From positions 1-37,533 of the forward strand of contig JAZNBI010000095.1 in the NCBI GenBank assembly GCA_045586995.1: a stretch of 37,533 nt of DNA, in the 5' to 3' direction. The notes beneath the pieces are model-generated. The model was not told the origin of the DNA. It saw only the letters and a program-made list of their open reading frames with translations, and did not search any database. Position 1 is the stretch's first letter, and each line of letters starts with the position of its first letter. A program made the position numbers and the translations under genes. Origin of the DNA: JAZNBI01 sp045586995. Its GTDB lineage: Bacteria; Bacillota; Clostridia; Oscillospirales; CAG-272. Shown here piece after piece: positions 8,494 to 16,211 of the stretch.

Positions 8494-8522
8494 TTGACAA
8501 TACGTAAAAAAAGGGGTATAAT
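8494..8522 (+). promoter_or_regulatory. Consensus sigma-A promoter of fba
   Basis: TTGACA (8494-8499), 17-bp spacer, TATAAT (8517-8522): a full consensus promoter, suggesting strong constitutive expression. It is followed by GAGGAG before the fba ATG. Confidence 0.88.
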
Positions 8523-8561
8523 TACCATTGTAAAAAAAATATTTTCAGAGGAGTAAAAATT

Positions 8562-9497
8562 ATGCCACTCGTAACATCAAAGGAAATGTTCAAAAAGGCC
8601 TATGAAGGCGGATATGCAATTGGCGCTTTCAATGTAAACAACATGGAAATCGTTCAAGGTATTACCGAGGCCTGCATGGAAGAGCGCGCTCCCGTTATAC
8701 TTCAGGTATCCAAGGGCGCTCGTGCGTATGCAAACCACACATATCTTACAAAGCTCGTTGAAGCAGCTGTTATTGAAACAGGACTTCCGATCGTGCTCCA
8801 TCTCGACCACGGTGATAGCTTTGAAACCTGTAAATCCTGTATCGACGGCGGGTTCACCTCGGTTATGATCGACGGTTCATCACGTTCCTTCAAGGAAAAC
8901 ATCGAATTGACACGTAAAGTAGTTGAATACGCTCACGAAAGAGGCGTTGTAGTTGAAGGTGAGCTCGGAACTCTTGCAGGCATCGAGGACGAGGTTCAGG
9001 TTTCCGCAGAGGATTCCTCTTACACACGTCCCGAAGAGGTTGAAGAATTTGTTTCCAAGACAGGCGTTGACTCGCTTGCTATAGCAATCGGAACATCTCA
9101 CGGCGCATATAAGTTCAAGCCGGGCACAAAGCCGCAGCTTCGCTTTGATATTTTGGAAGAGGTTTCTCGTCTTCTTCCCGGATTCCCGATAGTACTTCAC
9201 GGTTCTTCCTCCGTTCCGCAGGATTATGTTAAGATGATCAACGAAAACGGCGGAAATATGCCGGGCGCTATCGGTGTTCCCGAAGATCAGCTCCGCAAGG
9301 CAGCCGCTATGTCGGTATGTAAAATAAACATTGACTCTGACCTTCGTCTTGCTATGACAGGAACGGTTCGCAAATTCTTTGCAGACCATCCCGAAAAGTT
9401 TGACCCGAGAGAATATCTCAAGCCCGCTCGCGCTAACATCAAAGAGCTTGTTCGTCATAAGCTTGTTAACGTTCTCGGCTGCAACGGCAAGGCGTAA
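8562..9497 (+). CDS. fba: Class II fructose-bisphosphate aldolase
   Basis: Zinc-dependent aldolase that splits fructose 1,6-bisphosphate into glyceraldehyde 3-phosphate and dihydroxyacetone phosphate. The 311-residue sequence has the active-site HLDHGDS (Asp82 catalytic, His83 a zinc ligand), GELGTLAGIED, the zinc-ligand His180 in SHGAYKF, His213 in LHGSSSVP, and KINIDSDLR for phosphate binding. All key residues are present. It is a single-gene unit between a consensus promoter and a strong terminator, divergent from pfp. Confidence 0.96.
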   Translation: MPLVTSKEMFKKAYEGGYAIGAFNVNNMEIVQGITEACMEERAPVILQVSKGARAYANHTYLTKLVEAAVIETGLPIVLHLDHGDSFETCKSCIDGGFTSVMIDGSSRSFKENIELTRKVVEYAHERGVVVEGELGTLAGIEDEVQVSAEDSSYTRPEEVEEFVSKTGVDSLAIAIGTSHGAYKFKPGTKPQLRFDILEEVSRLLPGFPIVLHGSSSVPQDYVKMINENGGNMPGAIGVPEDQLRKAAAMSVCKINIDSDLRLAMTGTVRKFFADHPEKFDPREYLKPARANIKELVRHKLVNVLGCNGKA

Positions 9498-9515
9498 GCT
9501 TTATCGGAACGAAAT

Positions 9516-9555
9516 AAAAAAGCGTTGCTTGCAACTTGGCAAGCAACGCTTTTTT
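9516..9555. terminator. Strong intrinsic terminator after fba
   Basis: A-rich flank, AGCGTTGCTTGC, 5-nt loop, GCAAGCAACGCT and a T tract. It also serves the convergent DUF6472-like gene, whose stop codon overlaps the T-tract edge. Confidence 0.9.
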
Positions 9556-9754
9556 AATTTTGACGCTGAACGCTCTTGTATTCGTCGTAAAATCTGAAAT
9601 ATGGGCAATCCTTGGACTTACTGCTTCGAAATCGCTGATAATCATCCTGATCGAGGGAAAGATTACATTCATAATCTTCAATTTCTTCATTATAGTCGTA
9701 GTACATACAAATGTCGCAGGAGCAGCTTATCTTTTTCGCTTTTGCTTTTTCCAT
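9554..9754 (-). CDS. DUF6472-like small cysteine protein
   Basis: 66 residues, function unknown. It resembles the short clostridial proteins annotated DUF6472: Cys residues near the N-terminus (SCSCDICMYYDY), an acidic middle (NLSLDQDDYQRF), then CPYFRFYDEYK and a short basic tail. Six cysteines spaced as CxCxxC, a single C, then C suggest metal binding, but no cofactor can be assigned. A GGAG site lies 6 bp before the ATG. It starts 28 bp after the M29 aminopeptidase and is probably co-transcribed with it. Confidence 0.8.
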   Translation of the reverse strand: MEKAKAKKISCSCDICMYYDYNEEIEDYECNLSLDQDDYQRFRSSKSKDCPYFRFYDEYKSVQRQN

Positions 9755-9782
9755 AGTATTCTCCGTTTCTGCGTGGATATCA

Positions 9783-11015
9783 TTAAATATTTATCGCCCA
9801 CTCGCCGTTGACGAAGATAGGCGTTGCCTTTCCGTCCTTGTACCCGGTTATATTCATATCCGAGGTGCCTATCATAAAGTCGACGTGGATCATACTGTCG
9901 TTGATGCCCAAAGCGGTACATTCTTCCAGAGAAAGCTTATCAAAGCCCTCGAGAACGTTTGAAAAGCCCTTTCCCAGAGCAACGTGGCAGCTTGCATTTT
10001 CATCAAAAAGAGTGTTGTAGAATAAAACTCCGCTGTTTGAGATGGGGCTGTTGCAGGGAATAAGCGCAAGCTCACCGAGATAGGGTGCGCCTTCGTCCAT
10101 GCCGAGCATTTTGTCAAGCTGCTCCTTGCCGACCTCGGCATCCCATTCTACCACCTTACCTTCTTTGAAAACTATCCAGAAGTTGTTTATCAGCTGTCCT
10201 TGATAGGAGAGGGGCTTTGTTGAAACCAATTTGCCTTCCGCAAATCCCTTTTTGGGAGAAGTGAATATCTCCTCGGTGGGCATATTGGGATTGAAATAAT
10301 ATCCTTGAAGACTTGTTTCGCCGCCGCCCAACCAATTTGCGCTCGGAATGAGGGATGCACGAAAATCGGTTCCGTTTGCGCTCTTATATTCAAGATAGTC
10401 AAATTTTGCATTGTTCAGCCAGTCGCATCTTTCCTTGAATTCACGGTTGTGGTTCTCCCAAGCGAGTGAGGCGTCATTGTCGGCATCGACATATACAGTT
10501 TTTAATATTTCATTCCAAAGCTTCTCGTAGGCGACCTTTTTTGTGTCGTTCGGGAAAACCTTTTGCGCCCATTTATAAGACGGAATAGCGGCAATCGTCC
10601 ATTGTTCTTTGTTTTCGATGGCGTCGCGGAACGGCTTGATTATGGGGTAGGTCGCCATTGAAGCTTTTTGCATTTTTTCGATATTTACGCCCTTAAGTCC
10701 ATCGGGATCTTCGCTTTCTATATATATGCGGCAGGGAATTTCCTCCACCATTTGCTTGAGCTTTTCGACCTTCCATGCAGGTACGGTTGAAAGCGATTTT
10801 AGCGTGCGGTGACGGTAGGCGAGCTTTGTAATTTCCTGGAGTGACCATTCTATGTCAACCCTCGAAGCGCCCGCTCTGTAACATTCCTCGACCATTACGG
10901 TTGCAAATTCCCACTGATCCGCGCTGATATACAGCGTTACGACCTGTCCCTTTTGGATGTTTGCTCCCGTGCGAGCAATAAGCTTTGCGTATTTTCTGAT
11001 AATTGATTTTTTCAT
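9783..11015 (-). CDS. M29 family aminopeptidase (AmpS/PepS-like)
   Basis: Cytoplasmic metallo-aminopeptidase that trims peptides from the N-terminus. In 410 residues the metal-site residues of the family are present: Glu249 in NMPTEE, Glu315 in GELAL, His344 in ENASCHVALG, and His377 and Asp379 in MIHVDFMIG. Tyr333 probably corresponds to the conserved tyrosine. Length matches AmpS/PepS. AAGGAGA lies before the ATG. It is divergent from the CofE-like gene. Confidence 0.93.
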   Translation of the reverse strand: MKKSIIRKYAKLIARTGANIQKGQVVTLYISADQWEFATVMVEECYRAGASRVDIEWSLQEITKLAYRHRTLKSLSTVPAWKVEKLKQMVEEIPCRIYIESEDPDGLKGVNIEKMQKASMATYPIIKPFRDAIENKEQWTIAAIPSYKWAQKVFPNDTKKVAYEKLWNEILKTVYVDADNDASLAWENHNREFKERCDWLNNAKFDYLEYKSANGTDFRASLIPSANWLGGGETSLQGYYFNPNMPTEEIFTSPKKGFAEGKLVSTKPLSYQGQLINNFWIVFKEGKVVEWDAEVGKEQLDKMLGMDEGAPYLGELALIPCNSPISNSGVLFYNTLFDENASCHVALGKGFSNVLEGFDKLSLEECTALGINDSMIHVDFMIGTSDMNITGYKDGKATPIFVNGEWAINI

Positions 11016-11082
11016 AATTCTTCTCCTTGTTAATTTCTTTTAAGTATAAATTAAATTTATATCTAATATAATCAAAATCAAT

Positions 11083-11111
11083 TTGACTTATATATAAAGC
11101 TGTGGTATAAT
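11083..11111 (+). promoter_or_regulatory. Sigma-A promoter of the CofE-like gene
   Basis: TTGACT (11083-11088), 17-bp spacer, TATAAT (11106-11111). The start would lie about 120 nt upstream of the chosen ATG, leaving a moderately long leader in which I see no clear riboswitch. Confidence 0.75.
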
Positions 11112-11239
11112 GTAATTGTCTTGAAAAGACGTATTAGTTTAATAAAGAATCGAGTGCTCTTGCTTTTATGTTTTAATAAGCAAATAAATATGCTTCGCGC
11201 TTGATTTTGCCGAAAATATTCGGCGGAACGGAGATTTTT

Positions 11240-12433
11240 ATGGGAAGAATGGTAGGAACGGTTTCAAGAGGTGTTAGAGCCCCTATTATACGTGACGGAG
11301 ATAATCTTGTCAATATCGTTGCCGAGTCGGTTATAAAAGCCGCCGAGGTCGAAAATTTTGAAATAAGAAATCATGATATAATCGCAGTTACCGAAGCGGT
11401 TGTTGCAAGAGCGCAGAACAACTACGCAACCGTAGAGGATATTGCAAAGGACGTCAGAGGTAAGATAGGAGGCGGAACGGTAGGAGTTATTTTCCCGATC
11501 TTGAGCCGCAATCGTTTTGCTATCTGCCTGCGAGGTATCGCAAAGGGAGTTGATAAGGTCGTGCTTATGCTCTCGTATCCTTCGGATGAAGTCGGAAATC
11601 ACTTGGTAACGCTTGATATGATAGATGAAAAGGGCGTTAATCCTTATTCCGACGTGCTTACGCTCGAAAAATACCGTGAGCTTTTCGGAGAATGCAAGCA
11701 TACATTTACGGGAGTTGATTACGTCGACTACTATTCACAGTTAATTAAGGAATGCGGCGCTGAGGTTGAGGTCGTTTTCGCTAACGATGCAAAGGCAATT
11801 CTCGCATATACTGACAAGGTAATTGCCTGCGACATTCACTCACGCCAACGCACAAAGAGAATTCTCAATGCAAACGGCGCTAAAATCGTTCTCGGCTTGG
11901 ATGATATCATGACCGAATCGGTAGACGGAAGCGGATACAATGAAAATTACGGATTGCTCGGCTCGAATAAGGCAACCGAGGACAAGGTAAAGCTTTTCCC
12001 GAGAGATTGCCAAAGCTTTGTTGATGCGCTTCAAAAGAAAATGATTGACGAAACGGGAAAGCTTGTTGAGGTTATGATATACGGCGACGGCGCATTTAAG
12101 GATCCCGTCGGAAAGATTTGGGAGCTTGCAGATCCTATCGTTTCTCCCGCTTATACCGCAGGGCTTACGGGTCAGCCGAACGAGGTCAAGCTCAAATATT
12201 TGGCAGACAACAATTTTGCCGATCTTTCGGGAGATGAGCTTCGCGGTGCGATAGAGAACTATATCAAAAACAAGAAATCAAATCTTGTCGGCTCCATGGA
12301 ATCTCAGGGTACGACACCGAGAAGACTTACCGACCTTATCGGTTCGCTCTGCGACCTTACGTCGGGAAGCGGCGACAAGGGAACTCCGATAGTATTTATT
12401 CAAGGATATTTTGATAATTATACCAACGAATAA
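11240..12433 (+). CDS. CofE-like F420-0:gamma-glutamyl ligase family protein
   Basis: 397 residues across the F420 ligase (PF01996-type) fold: an N-terminal VGTVSRGVRAP, IIAVTEAVVARAQ, then a C-terminal GDGAFKDP segment where metal- and nucleotide-binding acidic residues cluster. Archaeal and actinobacterial CofE add glutamate to F420-0. Clostridia commonly carry this longer homologue although F420 synthesis is not expected there, so the true substrate is unknown and no other F420 gene is in the window. The ATG at 11240 is chosen over an in-frame TTG at 11201 because CGGAG lies 6-7 bp before it and conservation begins there. It is a single-gene unit with its own promoter and terminator. Confidence 0.82.
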   Translation: MGRMVGTVSRGVRAPIIRDGDNLVNIVAESVIKAAEVENFEIRNHDIIAVTEAVVARAQNNYATVEDIAKDVRGKIGGGTVGVIFPILSRNRFAICLRGIAKGVDKVVLMLSYPSDEVGNHLVTLDMIDEKGVNPYSDVLTLEKYRELFGECKHTFTGVDYVDYYSQLIKECGAEVEVVFANDAKAILAYTDKVIACDIHSRQRTKRILNANGAKIVLGLDDIMTESVDGSGYNENYGLLGSNKATEDKVKLFPRDCQSFVDALQKKMIDETGKLVEVMIYGDGAFKDPVGKIWELADPIVSPAYTAGLTGQPNEVKLKYLADNNFADLSGDELRGAIENYIKNKKSNLVGSMESQGTTPRRLTDLIGSLCDLTSGSGDKGTPIVFIQGYFDNYTNE

Positions 12434-12468
12434 AAATCGGCAAAGGTTATATATATTAAGATTTTTGA

Positions 12469-12495
12469 GGGAGGGGATTGTCCCCTCCCGTTTTT
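12469..12495 (+). terminator. Intrinsic terminator after the CofE-like gene
   Basis: GGGAGGGGA and TCCCCTCCC form a 9-bp perfect GC-rich stem with a 3-nt loop, followed by CG and T5. Confidence 0.9.
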
Positions 12496-12527
12496 GTATA
12501 TATCCAAAAAATCGAGCTTTATTCGCG

Positions 12528-13091
12528 TTATTCCCATATTTTTTCTCGGTTTTTGTCAATCGGTATAAGCTTAGCGCGACGCAAGGTCATAATAAGTATG
12601 GGTATAAGTAAAATATGAATCGCTATACCGGGTAAAGCATTGGCAAATCCCTTTGTCCAAAAAATTGCGAGCGAAAAATTTCCGTCCGAAAGTCCCGAGG
12701 TGATTATAAGCTTTGTTACCAATCCCCACACGGCTCGTCCGCAAAGCATAGCCGAAATCAATGACGTATATATGTAAAGATTTTTTTTCGGAAATATTTT
12801 GTAAAGCAAGCCGCTGACAAATCCGTATGCGGCAAGCTCAAACGCCATTGCCAATGCCGTGGGGATGAGCGGGGGCATACCGCCCGTTATAAACGAGCGA
12901 AGCAGTGGAGCGATAAGACCTGTTGCCATACCCCAAAACGGACCGCATACAAATCCGCATAAAAATACGGGAATGTGCATCAGGCAAAGTGCGTTGCCAA
13001 GCTGCATATTGTTTGCGGTAAGGAAGGGCAGCAAAATACAAAGCGCCAGGAACATAGACGAAACCGACAGCTTTTTAACATTAATATTCAT
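12528..13091 (-). CDS. ECF transporter S component
   Basis: 187-residue membrane protein with about five or six hydrophobic segments. It matches the substrate-binding S subunits of energy-coupling factor vitamin transporters: a start with SVSSMFLALCILLPFL, the loop HIPVFLCGFVCGPFWG, and SFITGGMPPLIPTALAMAFEL, all typical. S components bind the vitamin and borrow the shared EcfA/EcfA'/EcfT module encoded elsewhere. The substrate cannot be read from the sequence; there is no riboswitch in the 78 bp upstream and no vitamin gene nearby. AAAGGA precedes the ATG. It follows the beta-helix acyltransferase on the same strand. Confidence 0.88.
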   Translation of the reverse strand: MNINVKKLSVSSMFLALCILLPFLTANNMQLGNALCLMHIPVFLCGFVCGPFWGMATGLIAPLLRSFITGGMPPLIPTALAMAFELAAYGFVSGLLYKIFPKKNLYIYTSLISAMLCGRAVWGLVTKLIITSGLSDGNFSLAIFWTKGFANALPGIAIHILLIPILIMTLRRAKLIPIDKNREKIWE

Positions 13092-13169
13092 TTTAGAATC
13101 CTTTTTTTGTGCTATTTTGTTTGCAAATGGAAGGGTCGAGATTTTTATAAAACAAACGCTGTGTGGAAT

Positions 13170-13838
13170 TTATTTTTTCGGTACTACGGTTGCGTTGCTT
13201 TTTAAGATGCTGTTTTCGGGTATCGTTCCGCGCACGCAAGAGAGCGGATATATATTGGTGTTTTTTCCAACTATCGTTCCGGGGTTAAGCACCGAATTAC
13301 ATCCGACTTCGACGCCGTCGCCGATCATAGCGCCCATCTTTTTCAATCCCGTTTCGATAATTTCACCCGAAGCACATTTGATTTTTACAAGCGTTTTATC
13401 GTTCTTGACGTTTGAGGTCATTGCGCCCCCACCCATATGTGCGCGATATCCGAGAATTGAATCTCCGACATAATTGAAGTGAGGTACTTGAGCATTATCG
13501 AAAATTATGACGTTTTTGAGCTCGGTCGAGTTACCTATAACGGTGTTTTTACCTATAATCGCACTGCCTCTTATAAAAGCGCATTGCCGTATCTCGGCAC
13601 CGTCGCAGATGATGCAGGGAGGGTTTATCGAAGCGCTCGGCGCGATTTTTGCGGTTTTGGCTATCCAAATGTTTTCGGAAACCAAATCATATTCGGATTT
13701 TGGGAGAGTTTTGCCGAGTTCAATAATAAAATCCTTGATTTTGGGAAGCACCTCCCATGGATACGTATAAGCAGAGAGTAAGGGCGCAGCTATGGTTTTT
13801 TCAAGATTAAAAAGAGTTGATGTTTTAAGTTCTTGCAT
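13170..13838 (-). CDS. Left-handed beta-helix acyltransferase (GlmU-like C-terminal domain only)
   Basis: 222 residues of hexapeptide repeats, with the sugar-nucleotide acyltransferase signatures AFIRGSAIIG, NSTELKN, HFNYVGDSILG and GAMIGDGVEVGCNSVLNPG. This is the arrangement of the acetyltransferase half of GlmU, and proteins like this are often annotated UDP-N-acetylglucosamine pyrophosphorylase, but the N-terminal nucleotidyltransferase domain is absent. It may acetylate glucosamine 1-phosphate or a related sugar. The start at 13838 is preferred over 13904 because AAGGAG lies 6-7 bp before it and the extra 22 residues do not fit the family. It lies 62 bp after sigK on the same strand. Confidence 0.85.
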   Translation of the reverse strand: MQELKTSTLFNLEKTIAAPLLSAYTYPWEVLPKIKDFIIELGKTLPKSEYDLVSENIWIAKTAKIAPSASINPPCIICDGAEIRQCAFIRGSAIIGKNTVIGNSTELKNVIIFDNAQVPHFNYVGDSILGYRAHMGGGAMTSNVKNDKTLVKIKCASGEIIETGLKKMGAMIGDGVEVGCNSVLNPGTIVGKNTNIYPLSCVRGTIPENSILKSNATVVPKK

Positions 13839-13900
13839 ACTGTTCTCCTTAATGTCAAGATATTTGTTTGATATAATTATATCACGATTATTTTTGCTTT

Positions 13901-14617
13901 TCAATATTTGTATTTATTATTTTTTAATGCATTTTCATTAAACGCGTCTGCAAGCTTTGCGAGTGCGCTTTTTTCGATTCGGCTTACGTAGGAACGCGAA
14001 ATGCCGAGCTTTTCGGCTACCTCTCGTTGAGTCATCGGCGTATATCCGCCTAAGCCGTAGCGCATTACGATGATACTTTTTTCACGCTTTCCCAAAACGG
14101 TATCTATGAAGTGCGTGAGTCGCTTGCTTTGTATTTTTAAATCGATGTCGTCTATAACCGAATCGTCAGTGTAGATGACGTCTATGTAGGTAAGGGGATT
14201 GCCGTCGCGGTCAACGTCTATCGTTTCGTTTAGCGATACCTCGTGAGATGTTTTTTTCTGACTTCTGAAGAACATTAAAATTTCATTTTGAATACATTTT
14301 GCCGCGTAGGTGGCAAATCTCGTGCCGTTTGTCGTATCAAAGGTATCTACCGCTTTAACGAGCCCTATCGTTCCGACCGATACCAGGTCATCCTGATTTT
14401 TTCCTGCCGAATAATATTTTCTTACTATATGCGAAACTAAACGCAGATTGTGCAGAATAAGCATTTGCCGCGCATTTTCATCATTTTGCTTGCGAAGAAG
14501 ATCAAAATATTCTTTTTCTTCAGCAAAAGTCAGAGGAGGCGGAAATTTTTGGGGCGTTGCAATTCCCAAAACAAGACACATAATACCGTAAAAGATTGAT
14601 ACAATACCGTTTAACAT
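13901..14617 (-). CDS. sigK: Sporulation sigma factor SigK (pro-sigma-K)
   Basis: Late mother-cell sigma factor that drives coat and cortex-maturation genes. In 238 residues I see a hydrophobic N-terminal pro-sequence (about residues 1-20, MLNGIVSIFYGIMCLVLGI), which in Bacillus is removed by SpoIVFB. Then come region 2 (NLRLVSHIVRKYY, DLVSVGTIGLVKAVDTF, TYAAKCIQNEILMFFRS) and region 4 with its helix-turn-helix (TQREVAEKLGISRSYVSRIEKSAL). The gene is continuous, not split by a skin-type prophage. GGAGG lies 7 bp before the ATG. Downstream is the orphan acyltransferase. Confidence 0.95.
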   Translation of the reverse strand: MLNGIVSIFYGIMCLVLGIATPQKFPPPLTFAEEKEYFDLLRKQNDENARQMLILHNLRLVSHIVRKYYSAGKNQDDLVSVGTIGLVKAVDTFDTTNGTRFATYAAKCIQNEILMFFRSQKKTSHEVSLNETIDVDRDGNPLTYIDVIYTDDSVIDDIDLKIQSKRLTHFIDTVLGKREKSIIVMRYGLGGYTPMTQREVAEKLGISRSYVSRIEKSALAKLADAFNENALKNNKYKY

Positions 14618-14646
14618 TAAAGTTCCTCCAAAAATATACTCAATTC

Positions 14647-14676
14647 ATTATATGCCTCGGGTATGATTTGCTATCA
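14647..14676 (-). promoter_or_regulatory. Possible sigma-E-type promoter of sigK
   Basis: On the minus strand CATATAAT (14647-14654) resembles the sigma-E -10 CATACAAT. A TGATAGC with the ATA core lies about 15 bp further upstream (14670-14676). No good TTGACA is found at -35. In other spore formers sigK is transcribed by sigma-E, so the fit is plausible but weak. Confidence 0.3.
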
Positions 14677-14696
14677 TTGAAAATATTATTTATTAT
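14668..14696 (+). promoter_or_regulatory. Possible promoter of the RsiV-like gene
   Basis: TTGCTA (14668-14673), 17-bp spacer, TATTAT (14691-14696). The leader would be only a few bases before the GGAGG at 14706-14710. Overlaps the putative sigK promoter on the other strand. Confidence 0.35.
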
Positions 14697-14715
14697 CAAG
14701 TATATGGAGGATGAA

Positions 14716-15294
14716 ATGGAAAGCAGGACTATTATATATGAAAAAATGCTTAAATCCTTTCGTGAAAACGGCGTGGAGATGGCAAGGTATAAAATAATAT
14801 ATCCTATCATTGAGGAAAATAACGGCCCTTTTAACGAATTTTATAAAAATATAGCAAGTAAGTGCGCGCTTTTTACCGAAAATGATTTGTGCCTTGCGGC
14901 AAAAAACGAGTATGAAAATTCTAACGAGCGCAATAAAAGATTTACATTCAAGCCATATATATACAGCGTAAACTGCAGGGCGCAGTCGGTCGAAGAAAAC
15001 AAAATAAGCGTTATTTGCGATATTTCTCTTTTCAAGGGAAAGGAGTCGGTTTCTTTGCCCTTAAGATATGCTCAGCTTTGGAATGATGCTGCCGAGAAAA
15101 TGATTCCCGCGTCAAGCGCTTTGCGAGAATATCACCTTCCCCGTAAAATCAGAAAAAAATTCAGCGATGGGTTTTATATATCGAACGAGGGCGCATTTTT
15201 GTTTGGGAACAATGTGAAATCTGACGGGGAAATAGGGGGCGGATATGCCGAAATCAAGCTTGAACGCAAGAGTCGAAGGTCTGAAAAAATATAA
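14716..15294 (+). CDS. Hypothetical protein with RsiV/DUF3298-like features
   Basis: 192 residues, not confidently recognised. An early YPIIEENNGPFNEFYKNIA resembles the DUF4163 start found in RsiV and PdaC proteins. The end (DGFYISNEGAFLFG, then GEIGGGYAEIKLE) resembles the closing strands of DUF3298. Unlike RsiV there is no membrane segment or signal peptide, so it would be cytoplasmic as read. The ATG at 14716 is chosen because GGAGG lies 5 bp upstream and upstream in-frame residues are low-complexity. It is divergent from sigK and ends at a strong terminator. A sporulation role is possible from position only. Confidence 0.65.
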   Translation: MESRTIIYEKMLKSFRENGVEMARYKIIYPIIEENNGPFNEFYKNIASKCALFTENDLCLAAKNEYENSNERNKRFTFKPYIYSVNCRAQSVEENKISVICDISLFKGKESVSLPLRYAQLWNDAAEKMIPASSALREYHLPRKIRKKFSDGFYISNEGAFLFGNNVKSDGEIGGGYAEIKLERKSRRSEKI

Positions 15295-15332
15295 ATCGGG
15301 CTGTTGCAATCGCAACAGCCCGATGGTTTTTT
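15295..15332 (+). terminator. Intrinsic terminator after the RsiV-like gene
   Basis: ATCGGGCTGTTGC and GCAACAGCCCGAT form a 13-bp perfect stem with a 4-nt loop, followed by GG and T6. Confidence 0.92.
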
Positions 15333-15365
15333 ATTTAAATTTATAAAATTCAGGAATGAAATATA

Positions 15366-15890
15366 TTATTTTGAGGGCACTATAAGTCCGTATGAACCGT
15401 CCTTTCGGGAATATACCACACACGTGTCGCCGCTTTCGGAATCTTCAAACACAAAAAATTGGTGGCCAAGCAAATTCATTTGCAAAATTGCTTCTTCGAC
15501 AGACATTGGCTTGAAATAAAATTCTTTAACTCGAATTTTAAACTCGGGTTCTTCTTCATAATCGTTGTCATCAACGGTATTTTCATCGAAAACGCCCGTG
15601 CGAAGACGTTTTTCGAGCCGTGTTTTGTTTTTGCGGATCTGACGCTCAATGGTATCTATAGAACGGTCGAGTGCGTTGGCGAAGGTTTCATCATCCACCT
15701 CGCATCTGAAAATCGTACCCGCCGCCAAAATCGTAAGCTCCAGATTCTTCTTGTTGCGTTTTCGGCTGAAGGTAACGGTTGCGTTTCCTTCTTCGTCGAA
15801 ATACTTGTCAAGAAGCGCAAGCTTTTTTTCAACAAGCGCCTTCTGAGTATCGCTTACACTCATTTGTCTTCCGATAATGTTGATTTTCAT
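15366..15890 (-). CDS. hpf: Long-form ribosome hibernation promoting factor
   Basis: Dimerises 70S ribosomes into inactive 100S particles in stationary phase. The 174-residue protein has the N-terminal RaiA/HPF ribosome-binding domain (residues 1-100, MKINIIGRQMSVSD through RSIDTIERQIRKNKTRL), an acidic linker, and the C-terminal dimerisation domain (FYFKPMSVEEAILQMNLLGHQFFVFEDSE). That layout is the long form typical of Firmicutes. GGGAGGAAAA lies before the ATG and a promoter at 15954-15982. It is monocistronic and convergent with the RsiV-like gene. Confidence 0.96.
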   Translation of the reverse strand: MKINIIGRQMSVSDTQKALVEKKLALLDKYFDEEGNATVTFSRKRNKKNLELTILAAGTIFRCEVDDETFANALDRSIDTIERQIRKNKTRLEKRLRTGVFDENTVDDNDYEEEPEFKIRVKEFYFKPMSVEEAILQMNLLGHQFFVFEDSESGDTCVVYSRKDGSYGLIVPSK

Positions 15891-15953
15891 TTGTTTTCCT
15901 CCCTGAAAATTATACTTTAAAAGTTTTCGAAAGATAACCTTTAATGTGATTAT

Positions 15954-15982
15954 ATTATATCATAAATAGGCATCGAAGTAAA
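15954..15982 (-). promoter_or_regulatory. Promoter of hpf
   Basis: Minus strand TTTACT (15977-15982), 17-bp spacer, TATAAT (15954-15959). The leader is about 60 nt. Confidence 0.7.
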
Positions 15983-16064
15983 CAGATTAACAAAAAAAAT
16001 ATATAAATTTCTATAATTTTGTATACGTTGCACAAAACAATTCAAATGAAAATAAAATTTAATA

Positions 16065-16205
16065 AACGGCGTGTACAGTTAGCGGTAAATTGAAATTCAA
16101 TTTACGCCGTTCCGAAATATTCCTCTCGGTCTAAACAACCGCGTTTCGCAAGCGGAAACGGAATATTTTCAAAACAAGTGCAGACCTAACGGCGATCTGC
16201 TTTTT
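16065..16205 (+). ncRNA. Candidate structured RNA or attenuator before ligA
   Basis: This non-coding segment is rich in complementary blocks. AACGGCG occurs at 16065-16071 and 16188-16194, and its complement CGCCGTT once at 16105-16111, so the middle block can pair with either copy. The first pairing encloses a near-perfect palindrome (16086-16104); the second encloses a hairpin made by 16114-16123 and 16160-16170. The 3' AACGGCG lies in the loop of a terminator-like hairpin (16180-16200 followed by T5). That geometry could let the RNA switch between terminating and reading on, or simply be a small RNA. No strong promoter is seen: TATAAT at 16012-16017 has only a poorly spaced TTAACA. No known family is recognised. 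Confidence 0.4.
16180..16205 (+). terminator. Terminator-like hairpin before the ligA promoter
   Basis: GCAGA (16180-16184) and TCTGC (16196-16200) with an 11-nt loop, followed by T5. The stem is short; termination would be weak to moderate. Confidence 0.45.
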
Positions 16206-16211
16206 AATGGA

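Noticed and set aside
8880..9458. A 192-codon minus-strand frame opposite fba
   Set aside because: Antisense shadow of a clear aldolase gene.
13092..13169. Riboswitch before the ECF S component
   Set aside because: The 78-bp gap is too short and AT-rich, with no stable structure, so the vitamin substrate cannot be inferred this way.
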